Source: Aliidiomarina maris
Lineage (GTDB): Bacteria; Pseudomonadota; Gammaproteobacteria; Enterobacterales; Alteromonadaceae
Length of the DNA stretch: 64,000 nucleotides
Direction of reading: 5' to 3'
Assembly (NCBI RefSeq): GCF_003987335.1
Contig: NZ_PIPK01000003.1
Location: 227,297-291,296 of the forward strand
Position 1 is the stretch's first letter. Each line of letters starts with the position of its first letter. This document shows positions 1 to 9,830 of the stretch, piece by piece. The translations under genes were made by a program, and so were the position numbers. The notes beneath the pieces were generated by a model. The model was not told the DNA's origin. It saw only the letters and a program-made list of their open reading frames with translations, and ran no database searches.

Positions 1-808
<808 letters not shown>

Positions 809-821
809 CTATTAGCTTAGC

Positions 822-1079
822 TTACTCAGCTACGATGCTAACAAATTTGCGATTGTTCGGGCCTTTAACGTCAAAAGAAACTTTGCCGTCGGCTTTCGCG
901 AACAAGGTGTGGTCACGACCTACACCAACGTTGTCCCCAGCGTGGAAACGAGTACCGCGCTGACGAACCAGGATGTTACCTGCTAATACAGATTCACCAC
1001 CATAACGCTTCACACCCAGACGTTTTGATTCTGAGTCACGACCGTTTTTGGTTGAACCACCTGCCTTTTTATGTGCCAT
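822..1079 (-). CDS. rpmA: 50S ribosomal protein L27
   Basis: L27 of the large ribosomal subunit; its N-terminus reaches the peptidyl-transferase centre. The 85-residue product begins [19 protein letters not shown] and contains the family segment [15 protein letters not shown]. Length and sequence are standard. A strong AAGGAG site precedes the ATG. It lies 17 bases downstream of rplU, so the two are co-transcribed and give balanced L21 and L27. Confidence 0.98.
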   Translation of the reverse strand: MAHKKAGGSTKNGRDSESKRLGVKRYGGESVLAGNILVRQRGTRFHAGDNVGVGRDHTLFAKADGKVSFDVKGPNNRKFVSIVAE

Positions 1080-1096
1080 TTGTCGTTACTCCTTAA

Positions 1097-1408
1097 TTAC
1101 TTGCTCAGACCAGTGATCTTCACTTCAGTGAACCACTGACGGTGGCCCATCTGCTTGCGAGAGTGCTTACGACGGCGAAACTTAACAATGTTCACCTTGT
1201 CAGCACGACCGTGGTTAACAACTTCAGCAGTGACTTTACCGCCACTGATAAAAGGTGCACCGATAGTCACGTCATCACCGTTTGACAGCATTAGAACCTG
1301 ATCAAACTCAACAGTTTCGCCAGTTGCAGCCTCTAGCTTTTCCAAGCGAACTACTTGGCCTTCAGCGACACGGTGTTGTTTACCGCCACTTTGGAAAACC
1401 GCGTACAT
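1097..1408 (-). CDS. rplU: 50S ribosomal protein L21
   Basis: L21 of the large subunit, binding 23S rRNA. The product starts [14 protein letters not shown], the universal L21 N-terminus, and ends near [14 protein letters not shown], giving 103 residues. The frame is open upstream for 11 more codons, but the ATG at 1408 has a GGAGAA site at the right distance and matches the family start. It is the first gene of the rplU-rpmA-obgE operon and is divergent from ispB, as in many gammaproteobacteria. Confidence 0.98.
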   Translation of the reverse strand: MYAVFQSGGKQHRVAEGQVVRLEKLEAATGETVEFDQVLMLSNGDDVTIGAPFISGGKVTAEVVNHGRADKVNIVKFRRRKHSRKQMGHRQWFTEVKITGLSK

Positions 1409-1460
1409 AATTCTTCTCCACAGCCCAGTCAGGGCGCTCAAAACTCAATTCAGGGCGCGA

Positions 1461-1489
1461 ATTTTACGCAAAATAGGCGCTAAGCGCAA
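1461..1489 (-). promoter_or_regulatory. Sigma-70-type promoter of rplU-rpmA
   Basis: On the minus strand TTGCGC (-35) and TAAAAT (-10) are separated by exactly 17 bases, about 55 bases upstream of the rplU ATG. The match is strong for a ribosomal operon and lies in the only divergent gap. Confidence 0.65.
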
Positions 1490-1601
1490 GGGTAAATAGG
1501 CAAAAAAACAAGCTTTTTCAAACTGACCGCCATAACACTGGCGAAAAAGCAAAGATCCTGTAAAATCTGCGCCAAATCGTGACTTTAGAGACCCCGAGAA
1601 G

Positions 1602-2576
1602 ATGATGGATCTAGCGGCGATCAAACGCCTCTCTGAGACGGAAATGAAAGCTGTCGACCAGTTGATAATGACCCAGTTACGTTCCGATGTTGCGCTCATT
1701 AATCAGCTTGGATTATACATTATTAGCGCTGGCGGTAAACGCTTACGGCCTTTGCTGGCGGTACTTGCAGCCCGTGCGCTTGGGTATCAGGGTACGCAAC
1801 ATCATACCTTAGCCGCCGTGGTAGAATTTATTCATACTTCGACCTTGCTTCACGACGATGTCGTCGACGAGTCGGACATGCGCCGCGGCCGTGAAACGGC
1901 GAATGCCAAGTTTGGCAATGAAGCCAGTGTGCTGGTGGGCGATTTCCTTTATTCACGCGCATTTCAAATGATGGTTTCCATGGGCTCAATGCGAGTGATG
2001 GAAATTTTGGCCGACTCCACCAACGTCATCGCCGAAGGCGAAGTTATGCAGTTAATGAACTGCAACGACCCGGAAACCTCGGAAGCACGTTATTTCGCTG
2101 TCATTTACAGTAAAACCGCGCGCCTATTCGAAGCAGCTACTCAATTGGGTGCCGTCTTAGCCGAACAACCCGACGATATCGAACAAGCCTTAGCCGCCTA
2201 TGGTCGCCATTTAGGCACTGCTTTCCAGCTTGTCGACGACATTCTCGATTATGCTGCAGACGCCGCGACGATGGGCAAGCAGGTCGGCGATGATTTAGCC
2301 GAAGGTAAACCCACACTGCCGCTTTTATATGCGATGTGGCATGGCGATTATGAACAGGCAGCACTGATTCGTGAAGCCATCCAACAGGGCGGTCAGCGCG
2401 ATAAATTACCTGCGGTGATGCAGGCCATGCAGCAAACCGGTGCGCTTGATTATGCCCGCACGAAAGCAATAGAAGAAACCGAAAAGGCCAAACAAGCACT
2501 GCAAATTTTACCTGCTTCAGAGTATAAAGATGCGTTAATTGCCCTGGCGCATTTAGCCGTCGACCGCGACGCCTAA
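1602..2576 (+). CDS. ispB: Octaprenyl diphosphate synthase (polyprenyl synthetase)
   Basis: Trans-prenyltransferase that elongates farnesyl diphosphate with isopentenyl diphosphate to make the ubiquinone side chain. The 324-residue product has both aspartate-rich motifs: DDVVDESD starting at residue 85 and VDDILD at 211-216. It also has the GGKRLRP substrate segment near residue 45. Length equals the E. coli enzyme. The adjacent ATG codons at 1602 and 1605 are both possible starts; a GAGAAG site favours this region. The octaprenyl chain length is inferred from synteny with rplU, not read from the sequence. Confidence 0.95.
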   Translation: MMDLAAIKRLSETEMKAVDQLIMTQLRSDVALINQLGLYIISAGGKRLRPLLAVLAARALGYQGTQHHTLAAVVEFIHTSTLLHDDVVDESDMRRGRETANAKFGNEASVLVGDFLYSRAFQMMVSMGSMRVMEILADSTNVIAEGEVMQLMNCNDPETSEARYFAVIYSKTARLFEAATQLGAVLAEQPDDIEQALAAYGRHLGTAFQLVDDILDYAADAATMGKQVGDDLAEGKPTLPLLYAMWHGDYEQAALIREAIQQGGQRDKLPAVMQAMQQTGALDYARTKAIEETEKAKQALQILPASEYKDALIALAHLAVDRDA

Positions 2577-2600
2577 TAAATAGAAAGCACAAGGAACGGC

Positions 2601-5600
2601 ATGCGATATACGCTTTTATATCTGCTGCTCATCGTCTTCGGTGGGATGATCCCTGCGGTGCATGCCGCAGCATCTAATACTGACGGCCAAAGTGTGAGGT
2701 TAGAGCATTTCACTGTTAATCATGGGTTAACGCAAAATACCATTACCGGTGTGGTTGAAGACGCTGACGGATTTCTTTGGATTGCAACCGGCGCGGGCTT
2801 AAACCGCTTTGACGGCCATCACTTCCACCATATTAAAGGCCCCGAAGGGGTGTTTACCAATCGCCATATCTCAATGTTGCGCCTTACTGACGACGGCGTG
2901 CTGTGGCTTGCTATTCCAAATGTGGGCTTATTTAGCCTCTCACCCAATGCGCAAAACTTCGAGCAGCGCCTAGGTTTTGAGCTTATTGATGAATGGTGGT
3001 TCGCGGAAATTAACCATATTTTTCGCCACCATGATTATTATTATTTTAGCAACGATACCAGCGTTCGCCGCATGCATGTGGAAACCAATGAGCTTACCGA
3101 CGTATACCAAGTGGACCAACAAAGTGATAATTACTACGATATTATCCGCCACGCGATCGCTTTCAATGACTATATTCTCGTCGCCACGTCCAAAGGGCTT
3201 GATGCTATTCGTACCGACACCTTTGCGGTCACCGAAATTGATTACCTGAACGACCCCGATGCCCATTTTAACCAGCTAAATAGTAAATATTTGTATGTGC
3301 TTGACCGCTATTTATATGTCGCCACGGTACAGGGGTTATATCGCCTGCCCTTGCAAGCACTCGAACAAGCCCTAAGCGCCCAGGATTCAAGTGTTAGCCT
3401 TGATACTGAGGTGGTCGCCGCCGACCTCAATGTGTGGCAAATCCAAAGCCACCGCCATAATTTGCTAATGGCCGCGCACACCGGTTTTTATCAGCTCGAT
3501 ACCAACCGCAACCACTTTAGCAATGTACTGCGCTTTGCCGATTCAAGCGTGCCGGTCTTTGACAACAGCATTCACCACCTGTTTATCGACAGTGACCGTA
3601 ATATTTGGTTAGGGACTTGGTTCAACGGGTTGTTCCAGTGGCGCCCACAAACCCGTGTATTCGAAACCATTGCCCGTGGCGTGGGAAGTTTTCCAAGCCT
3701 GAGCAGTAATCAGATTTGGGCACTTGCTGAAGATAATGACGGACGTTTATGGGCCGGCACCCAAAACGGACTCAATCTACTCGATACAAACAGCATCCCT
3801 GTGCGCCACGAGGTGTTTTTTGCCACCGACGATGACTCGGCGTATATCCATGAAGGCACGGTCTACAACTTGTATCCGGACCCTGTAGACGCCGATGTGC
3901 TGTGGTTGTATCAAAGTGACGAGATGTACCGCTTTGACGCCAGCTCAGGCGAGCGTACGGTGTTGGCTGATTTGGTCACCGACGCCACAGCGCGTGAACT
4001 ACTCAGCGAATATATGTGGGGCTACCAATTAATCGGTACCAGCCTTTGGTTCGTCAATTCCCGAGGCCTTTTTAGCTTCGATACGCAAAGTTTTGAACTC
4101 AATTTGTACAGCGAATTTGATGCGCCTGACTTTGATTTGATGAACTTGTATCGGATTGTTGGCGTTGCGCCCCATGCGCCGGAGCAAATAATTCTGGCCT
4201 TAGCCAGTGAAATCTGGCTATTTGACACCAGCACTGAATCACTTCAACGCATTTATCAGCACGACCCATTCCAGCCTTATTCTGACATTTACGTTGAAAG
4301 CATGGTCAGTGACCAGCAAGGACGAATCTGGATGACCCTGTTGGGCCATGGGATTCTAATATTTGACCAGGAATTTAAGCTTCAGCATACACTGACAACC
4401 CGCACTGGCTTACCCACCAGCGATGTCTATCAGGGCCAGTTAGATGACAACGGCACGCTTTGGTTTAGCTCAATGAATGGTTTGCTTGCCATTGATCCAG
4501 ATACCTTTCATTCGCAACGTTTCACCTACCGGGATGGCACCAGCAGCAATGAATTCAACTTGCTAGCCAGTACCAAGCTGCACGATGGACGCCTTGCCTA
4601 CGGCTCGATGCGCGGTGTGACATTATTTGACCCGAGCAATCTAAACCGCAGTGCGGTGCAATTGGCACCGCGCATTTCAGCGATTAGCGACATCACCACA
4701 GGGCAGCGTTTGGCGTTGCCGATCCGTAATTTACATCGCTATCAGCTGCGCTTAGACCATGATAACCGCGGTATTCGCGTTGAAGTTTCAACCACCAGTT
4801 TAGACAGACCCCATGAAGTTCGTTACTACTTTGAGTTAACTGGCCGCGAACAGCTGAGCTTACAAAGCGTGCGTGACCCTAATATTTCACTTCCCCGGCT
4901 GCGTTCTGGACGCTACACCTTGAGTGTGCGCGCGGTTAACCCGAGTAATGGTGAACTGACTGGGCCTGCCATATTGGGGATTTATGTGGCCTACCCGCCC
5001 TTTAGCTCCCCCCTTGCGATGACCCTATACGTGATTGCGATTGCGTTTATATTGCTGCTACTTGCGCGCTACCGAATGCAGCATCACGCGCGTTTACGCG
5101 ACAGTATACAACACGCAGAATTAAGTCAGGAACGTCTGCAGTTAGCTATCAACGCCACCAAGAGCGGCATTTGGGACTGGCATCGCAGTGACGATTTATT
5201 GTTTGAAACCCGCTTAAGCCATGACCTTGGCTACGCAACTCAGGCTGCAGGTGTCACCCTGGAAGATTACCGTGAGTTTATTCACCGCCGTGACTACCCC
5301 GGTTTAGCGCGCCAATGGCAGGCCCTGTTGGCTGGTGAACGCGATGACATTAATTGCAGCTACCGGATGCGCCACAGCGACGGCCACTGGCTATGGTTCC
5401 ACGACATCGGCCATGTGACAGCGCGTGGCACCGACGGTGTGCCTGAACGTGTTACCGGGGTGTATCAGAATATAACCAACGCGCGCTCGACCGAAGAGAA
5501 AGCGCTACTGTTCGGCAAGGCGTTTGAACAAACCCAAGATTGGGTGTTACTGCTCAATGCTGAGCAGTTGCCAATGACCGCCAACCGTGCCTTTTGCCAA

Positions 5601-7172
5601 GCGCTTGGGGTAGATGAAGAGCAAATTGCTCACTATGGTTTTAATAATTTAGCGCCCGAACGCATTCAGTTCTATCGCGAAGTCGTGCGCAATTTGCGTC
5701 CAGGCGAACAGTGGCGCGGCGAGGACATTGTATCCCTTGCCAGCGGGCGCTATGTGCCTGTATTGATTAATATTAGTGCAGTAGCTGATAACCAAACCCA
5801 AAACCATGCGTTCGTCATCGTGGTTACTGATATCAGCTCGCAGAAAGAAGCCGAGGAAAAACTTCGCCAACTCGCTAACTATGATGCACTCACAGGCCTG
5901 CCGAATCGCGCGTTACTGACTCAGCGGATTGACGCCGTGCTGAGCGAAGGCACACTGCACCAGCAACAAACCGCACTCATTTTCATGGACCTTGACCGCT
6001 TCAAGCAAATCAATGACAGTCACGGCCATAATGTCGGTGACAAATTGCTATGCATTATTGGTGAGCGCATGCTCAGTTGTGTGCGCAGTAGTGACACCGT
6101 AGCACGCTTAGGTGGCGACGAATTTATTGTGTTGCTGACTGCAGCAGACGAACCCTCTGTGTATCAAACCGCGACGCGTATTCTTAGCGCCGTCAACGAG
6201 CCGATTATTATCGACAAACACCATATTCGTATCTCACCCAGTATCGGCATCGCGTTGTATCCCCAGCACGGGCGCCAACGTGACGAACTGCTCAAGCATG
6301 CCGACCTCGCCATGTATGAGGCCAAAGCCGCTGGGCGTAACTGTTATCGGGTATTTAAAAGCGCGATGGACACCAAAGTGCGCCAGCGCTTAAATCTGGA
6401 AACCGAGCTGAAACAAGCCGTGGCACAACACCATGTGCGTAACCATTATCAGCCCATTGTCGACGCCAGGACGCAAACTTGCCGAGGGATTGAGCTTCTC
6501 ATGCGCTGGTCCATCAATGAGCAACCCATCAGCCCGGAAACCTTTATTCCACTGGCAGAAGATCTCGGCCTGATTGTCAATATGACCGAGCAAGCCATTC
6601 ATCGTGGTCTGGCTGATTTAGTGCGCTTGCGTCGCGTCAGCCCAGAACTCTACCTGTCGGTGAATCTGTCGGTCCAACATTTGGGGCACACCTCGTTACC
6701 CCATTATCTGAGTGCACTACTTGAGCAGTTTGAACTGCCCGCTTCAGCCCTAAAACTCGAAATCACCGAAGGGGTTTTAATTGAAGAAACCGTGCGTGCG
6801 CGCAGAGCCATGCAGCAATTAAACGAAATTGGCGTCGACCTGATGTTAGATGATTTTGGCACCGGCTACTCGTCGCTACGTTATCTCAAAGAATTCCCTA
6901 TTGAAGTCATCAAGATAGATCGCAGCTTTACCAGAGACATCGGTAGCAGCAGTGCCGATGAAGCGATGATTGAATCCATTCTTGCAATGGCGAGTAACTT
7001 GAACAAAGCTTGTGTGGCCGAAGGTGTTGAATTAGCCGCACAACGGGATTGGCTGATGCAACGCAATTGCTTCCTGATGCAGGGTGATTATTTCTTACCA
7101 GCCCGCAATGCCCAAACCGTAGAAGCTTGGTTAATAGCGCTAAAATGTTCTGGCGCCCTGAGCCCTGGTTAA
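2601..7172 (+). CDS. Membrane sensor with ligand-binding beta-propeller, PAS, GGDEF and EAL domains
   Basis: A 1523-residue c-di-GMP enzyme. A signal peptide (MRYTLLYLLLIVFGGMIPAVHA) precedes about 700 periplasmic residues with two-component-regulator propeller repeats (for example GFLWIATGAGLNRFDG and GRLWAGTQNGLNLLD). A Y_Y_Y-like module and a transmembrane helix near residue 800-820 follow. Two PAS regions come next, then GGDEF at about residue 1171 with an RSSD inhibitory site just before it, and EAL from about 1275. EAL residues look competent: E of ELLMRW, NLSVQ, EITEG, DDFGTG and EGVE. Both synthesis and hydrolysis of c-di-GMP are therefore possible. AAGGAA precedes the start. It lies 24 bases after ispB and may be co-transcribed. 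The ligand is unknown. Confidence 0.9.
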   Translation: MRYTLLYLLLIVFGGMIPAVHAAASNTDGQSVRLEHFTVNHGLTQNTITGVVEDADGFLWIATGAGLNRFDGHHFHHIKGPEGVFTNRHISMLRLTDDGVLWLAIPNVGLFSLSPNAQNFEQRLGFELIDEWWFAEINHIFRHHDYYYFSNDTSVRRMHVETNELTDVYQVDQQSDNYYDIIRHAIAFNDYILVATSKGLDAIRTDTFAVTEIDYLNDPDAHFNQLNSKYLYVLDRYLYVATVQGLYRLPLQALEQALSAQDSSVSLDTEVVAADLNVWQIQSHRHNLLMAAHTGFYQLDTNRNHFSNVLRFADSSVPVFDNSIHHLFIDSDRNIWLGTWFNGLFQWRPQTRVFETIARGVGSFPSLSSNQIWALAEDNDGRLWAGTQNGLNLLDTNSIPVRHEVFFATDDDSAYIHEGTVYNLYPDPVDADVLWLYQSDEMYRFDASSGERTVLADLVTDATARELLSEYMWGYQLIGTSLWFVNSRGLFSFDTQSFELNLYSEFDAPDFDLMNLYRIVGVAPHAPEQIILALASEIWLFDTSTESLQRIYQHDPFQPYSDIYVESMVSDQQGRIWMTLLGHGILIFDQEFKLQHTLTTRTGLPTSDVYQGQLDDNGTLWFSSMNGLLAIDPDTFHSQRFTYRDGTSSNEFNLLASTKLHDGRLAYGSMRGVTLFDPSNLNRSAVQLAPRISAISDITTGQRLALPIRNLHRYQLRLDHDNRGIRVEVSTTSLDRPHEVRYYFELTGREQLSLQSVRDPNISLPRLRSGRYTLSVRAVNPSNGELTGPAILGIYVAYPPFSSPLAMTLYVIAIAFILLLLARYRMQHHARLRDSIQHAELSQERLQLAINATKSGIWDWHRSDDLLFETRLSHDLGYATQAAGVTLEDYREFIHRRDYPGLARQWQALLAGERDDINCSYRMRHSDGHWLWFHDIGHVTARGTDGVPERVTGVYQNITNARSTEEKALLFGKAFEQTQDWVLLLNAEQLPMTANRAFCQALGVDEEQIAHYGFNNLAPERIQFYREVVRNLRPGEQWRGEDIVSLASGRYVPVLINISAVADNQTQNHAFVIVVTDISSQKEAEEKLRQLANYDALTGLPNRALLTQRIDAVLSEGTLHQQQTALIFMDLDRFKQINDSHGHNVGDKLLCIIGERMLSCVRSSDTVARLGGDEFIVLLTAADEPSVYQTATRILSAVNEPIIIDKHHIRISPSIGIALYPQHGRQRDELLKHADLAMYEAKAAGRNCYRVFKSAMDTKVRQRLNLETELKQAVAQHHVRNHYQPIVDARTQTCRGIELLMRWSINEQPISPETFIPLAEDLGLIVNMTEQAIHRGLADLVRLRRVSPELYLSVNLSVQHLGHTSLPHYLSALLEQFELPASALKLEITEGVLIEETVRARRAMQQLNEIGVDLMLDDFGTGYSSLRYLKEFPIEVIKIDRSFTRDIGSSSADEAMIESILAMASNLNKACVAEGVELAAQRDWLMQRNCFLMQGDYFLPARNAQTVEAWLIALKCSGALSPG

Positions 7173-7186
7173 AACACGGACTAACA

Positions 7187-7226
7187 TAAAAAAAGCTGAG
7201 CTAGGTATGCCCTAAGCTCAGCTTTG
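7187..7226. terminator. Bidirectional terminator between sensor gene and mdh
   Basis: An 11-bp stem AAAGCTGAGCT / AGCTCAGCTTT extends through one bulge. It has A-rich sequence on the left and T-rich sequence on the right, between two convergent genes. Confidence 0.75.
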
Positions 7227-7252
7227 TTGTGCGCGTTACACTAAACAGGGTA

Positions 7253-8188
7253 TTACTGGTTCGCGAACTCGATACCTGTTTGAATATCGCCCTTCAGGCT
7301 TGCAAGCATGTCAGCTTTAGCTTTCGCTTCAAACTCGCTTAAGGTGCCGTATGGCAGAATTTCAACCACACCATTGGTACCTAAACGCACAGCTTGGGCA
7401 AAGAATTGTGCGTCAGCACCGTCGCCTTCGACATACGCGTACTCAGTCACAGCTTCGCCTTGCATCGCTTTGGCTAATGACAGACAAAAACGCGCTGCTG
7501 CCTGACCCATTGATAAAGTCGCAGAGCCTCCGCCCGCTTTTGCTTCAACGACTTCAGTACCGGCGTTTTGAATGCGGTGCGTCAGTTGCTTCACTTCGTC
7601 GTCAGAGAATTTAATGCCTTCCACTTGTGACAACAATGGCAGGATAGTAGTACCGCTGTGGCCGCCAATCACTGGCACATGCACGTTCTCAGGGTTCAAG
7701 CCTTTCAGTTCAGCGACAAACGTTTCTGCGCGAATCACGTCTAGCGTGGTCACACCGAACAATTTGCTCTTGTCATAAACGCCTTTCTTCTTCAGCACTT
7801 CTGCAGCGATAGCTACGGTCGTGTTGACTGGATTGGTGATGATTGCGATACAAGCTTTCGGGCAGTTATCTGCACAAGCTTCTACCAAGTTCTTGATGAT
7901 ACCTGCGTTCATGTTGAACAGGTCAGAACGGTCCATACCAGGCTTACGTGGAACACCTGCAGGAATCAATACAATGTCTGCGCCTTGTAACGCGGTTGCC
8001 AAGCCGTCTTGACCGTAACCTTTCACGTTCACAGCAGTTGGGATATGGCTTAAATCAACCGCCACACCAGGGGTAACTGGCGCAATGTCGAATAAAGCCA
8101 AATCGGTGCCAGCTGGTAGCTGGGTTTTCAACAATAATGATAACGCCTGACCAATACCACCCGCGGCGCCTAACACTGCTACTTTCAT
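7253..8188 (-). CDS. mdh: Malate dehydrogenase (NAD)
   Basis: TCA-cycle enzyme interconverting malate and oxaloacetate with NAD. The 311-residue product starts [14 protein letters not shown] with the nucleotide-binding glycine loop at 7-13. The substrate arginines are in RKPGMDR (81-87), with D150 and R153 downstream. Catalytic H177 lies in VIGGHSGT. Length matches the E. coli-type enzyme. The ATG at 8188 has a GGAG site; an in-frame ATG four codons upstream is less likely. It is divergent from argR, the classical enterobacterial and alteromonad arrangement. Confidence 0.97.
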   Translation of the reverse strand: MKVAVLGAAGGIGQALSLLLKTQLPAGTDLALFDIAPVTPGVAVDLSHIPTAVNVKGYGQDGLATALQGADIVLIPAGVPRKPGMDRSDLFNMNAGIIKNLVEACADNCPKACIAIITNPVNTTVAIAAEVLKKKGVYDKSKLFGVTTLDVIRAETFVAELKGLNPENVHVPVIGGHSGTTILPLLSQVEGIKFSDDEVKQLTHRIQNAGTEVVEAKAGGGSATLSMGQAAARFCLSLAKAMQGEAVTEYAYVEGDGADAQFFAQAVRLGTNGVVEILPYGTLSEFEAKAKADMLASLKGDIQTGIEFANQ

Positions 8189-8334
8189 GATGTACTCCAT
8201 TTAGCTCGGATTTGAGAGGGTAAAACCTTACTGGATCAAGCGTTAAAAAACAACCGCAAGACACGCTTTACTAGGCCTGAGCGCAAGTGTGAGGTACACT
8301 TATCGACCAAAGTTGAATGAATAGAATTTAGCCT

Positions 8335-8799
8335 ATGAGCAGCCCACAACAAGATTTACTGACCGAACAATTCAAAGCGCTGTTAAAAGAGGAACGCTAT
8401 GGCTCACAAACGGCGATTGTTGACGAGCTGAAAGCTCAAGGTTTCACCAATATCAGTCAGTCTAAAGTGTCGCGCATGCTGAGCAAGTACGGTGCTGTGC
8501 GCACGCGCAATGCGAAGCAAGAAATGGTCTACTGCCTGCCCTCAGAATTGAGTGTGCCTTCAGCGCGCAGCCCTGTGAGTCAGTTAGTGCTGGAAGTGGA
8601 ACATAATGAATCTATGGTCATTATCCGTACCTCCCCAGGCGCTGCACAACTGATTGCGCGCTTGCTCGACTCAGTCGGCCGCAAAGAAGGCGTGCTGGGT
8701 ACGATTGCCGGTGACGACACCATTTTTATTGCGCCGGTGAAAGTGTCACAAATCGACTTCACGTTGCAAAAGGTACGTGAATTATTTGCGCGGGTATAA
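8335..8799 (+). CDS. argR: Arginine repressor
   Basis: Hexameric arginine-dependent regulator of arginine biosynthesis. The 154-residue product has an N-terminal winged helix ([18 protein letters not shown]) and the C-terminal arginine-binding/oligomerisation segment [13 protein letters not shown] near residues 121-133. Length is typical. It is divergent from mdh. An AT-rich stretch with TGAAT just before the start could belong to an autoregulatory ARG box, but no clear 18-bp palindrome is visible. Confidence 0.96.
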   Translation: MSSPQQDLLTEQFKALLKEERYGSQTAIVDELKAQGFTNISQSKVSRMLSKYGAVRTRNAKQEMVYCLPSELSVPSARSPVSQLVLEVEHNESMVIIRTSPGAAQLIARLLDSVGRKEGVLGTIAGDDTIFIAPVKVSQIDFTLQKVRELFARV

Positions 8800-8815
8800 A
8801 CGCTATCCGCTTGAG

Positions 8816-9727
8816 TTAGCCTGGATTCAACGCTTGAAACCATGCCAGCGGTGGCACGAATAACGCACAGCTGACCGTGTTACTTTGATAGTCCAGTAAC
8901 GGGTCGCAAAAGCCATTCTCGTCTTCTTCAACACGTTGGCGAACGAACTCGGTTAAGGTGTTAAAGTCTCGCGCCCACATCACGTCTACGTGGCCTTGTT
9001 CACGCATACTGGCACTTGGCATTTGCTGCCAAACCAGTGGCGCACTGGTCACCATCGCGGTTTTATCTGCGTGGCTTGACAAGTGCGTACTAAGCGGTTC
9101 GTTATTCAGCTTGCTACGCCCTATAATTTGCTCCTGCTTACTCGCCTTAAGCTCATGCCAGGACTCTAAGTGCAGCAAGAAATGCTGAATAAACATAAAG
9201 CTACCCAAGTGCCATAAAGGCTGCTGCGGTGCTTGTACCCAGCAACTTTGCTCCAATTTCGGCCCGTGTAACGCGCGCTGGCATTTGAAACCCAATAAAT
9301 TGCGGTTATCCAAATAGTGGAACACATTATGTTCCAGCACTAACTGCAGATCATCGCCGAACCAGTCAAGCAACACACGCCCAGCGAAGAAGTTGGTATC
9401 AACGCGGTCTGAACGAATCAACAATACCAAATCATACTGATTCACCGTTAAGCTATGTACGGCTTGGTCAAATTTCGGGAAGGGGCGCAACCCTGGAGGC
9501 AGCGTCTCGGGCGCTGGACACAAGCGCTCCCAACCGCGGCTACCGACCGCAGTGACAACGCTTAATAGCGATTCTGAAAATCGCTCACTTAAACTATTCA
9601 GTAAGTTAGGCAGCTTGGCTAATTTTAAACGCGCGGAGGCAACGTGCCCCTCACGCAACTGACAAAACAGTATCAGACCATGCAGGCTATTAACGGTGTA
9701 GACGCCGGGCTGTGGACGCGCAGCCAT
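8816..9727 (-). CDS. DyP-type peroxidase-like protein, probably inactive
   Basis: The 303-residue product follows the dye-decolourising peroxidase (YfeX-like) fold. FDQAVHSLTVNQYDLVLLIRSD matches the ferredoxin-like core. YLDNRNLLGF matches the region before the GFxDG motif, and GSFMFIQHF plus IIGRSK match the later signature. The catalytic residues are not conserved. The GFVDGTENP motif reads GFKCQRALHG, so the distal Asp is lost. The usual RQSLPYG reads WQQMPSA, so the distal Arg is lost. The proximal haem His cannot be placed with certainty. AAGGGAT precedes the ATG. No signal peptide is visible. It may be a pseudoenzyme or may bind a different ligand. It converges on argR from the right. 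Confidence 0.75.
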   Translation of the reverse strand: MAARPQPGVYTVNSLHGLILFCQLREGHVASARLKLAKLPNLLNSLSERFSESLLSVVTAVGSRGWERLCPAPETLPPGLRPFPKFDQAVHSLTVNQYDLVLLIRSDRVDTNFFAGRVLLDWFGDDLQLVLEHNVFHYLDNRNLLGFKCQRALHGPKLEQSCWVQAPQQPLWHLGSFMFIQHFLLHLESWHELKASKQEQIIGRSKLNNEPLSTHLSSHADKTAMVTSAPLVWQQMPSASMREQGHVDVMWARDFNTLTEFVRQRVEEDENGFCDPLLDYQSNTVSCALFVPPLAWFQALNPG

Positions 9728-9830
9728 GGTATATCCCTTTATTGTTATTATAATGCGTGTTTAAACATCACTTTAATAACACTAAGTATACACCGCTTTT
9801 ACATAAGTGACAGGTCGTCAACGTTGTGCG

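Noticed and set aside
8310..8334. ARG box upstream of argR
   Set aside because: One TGAAT half is present but the matching ATTCA half is missing at the required spacing.
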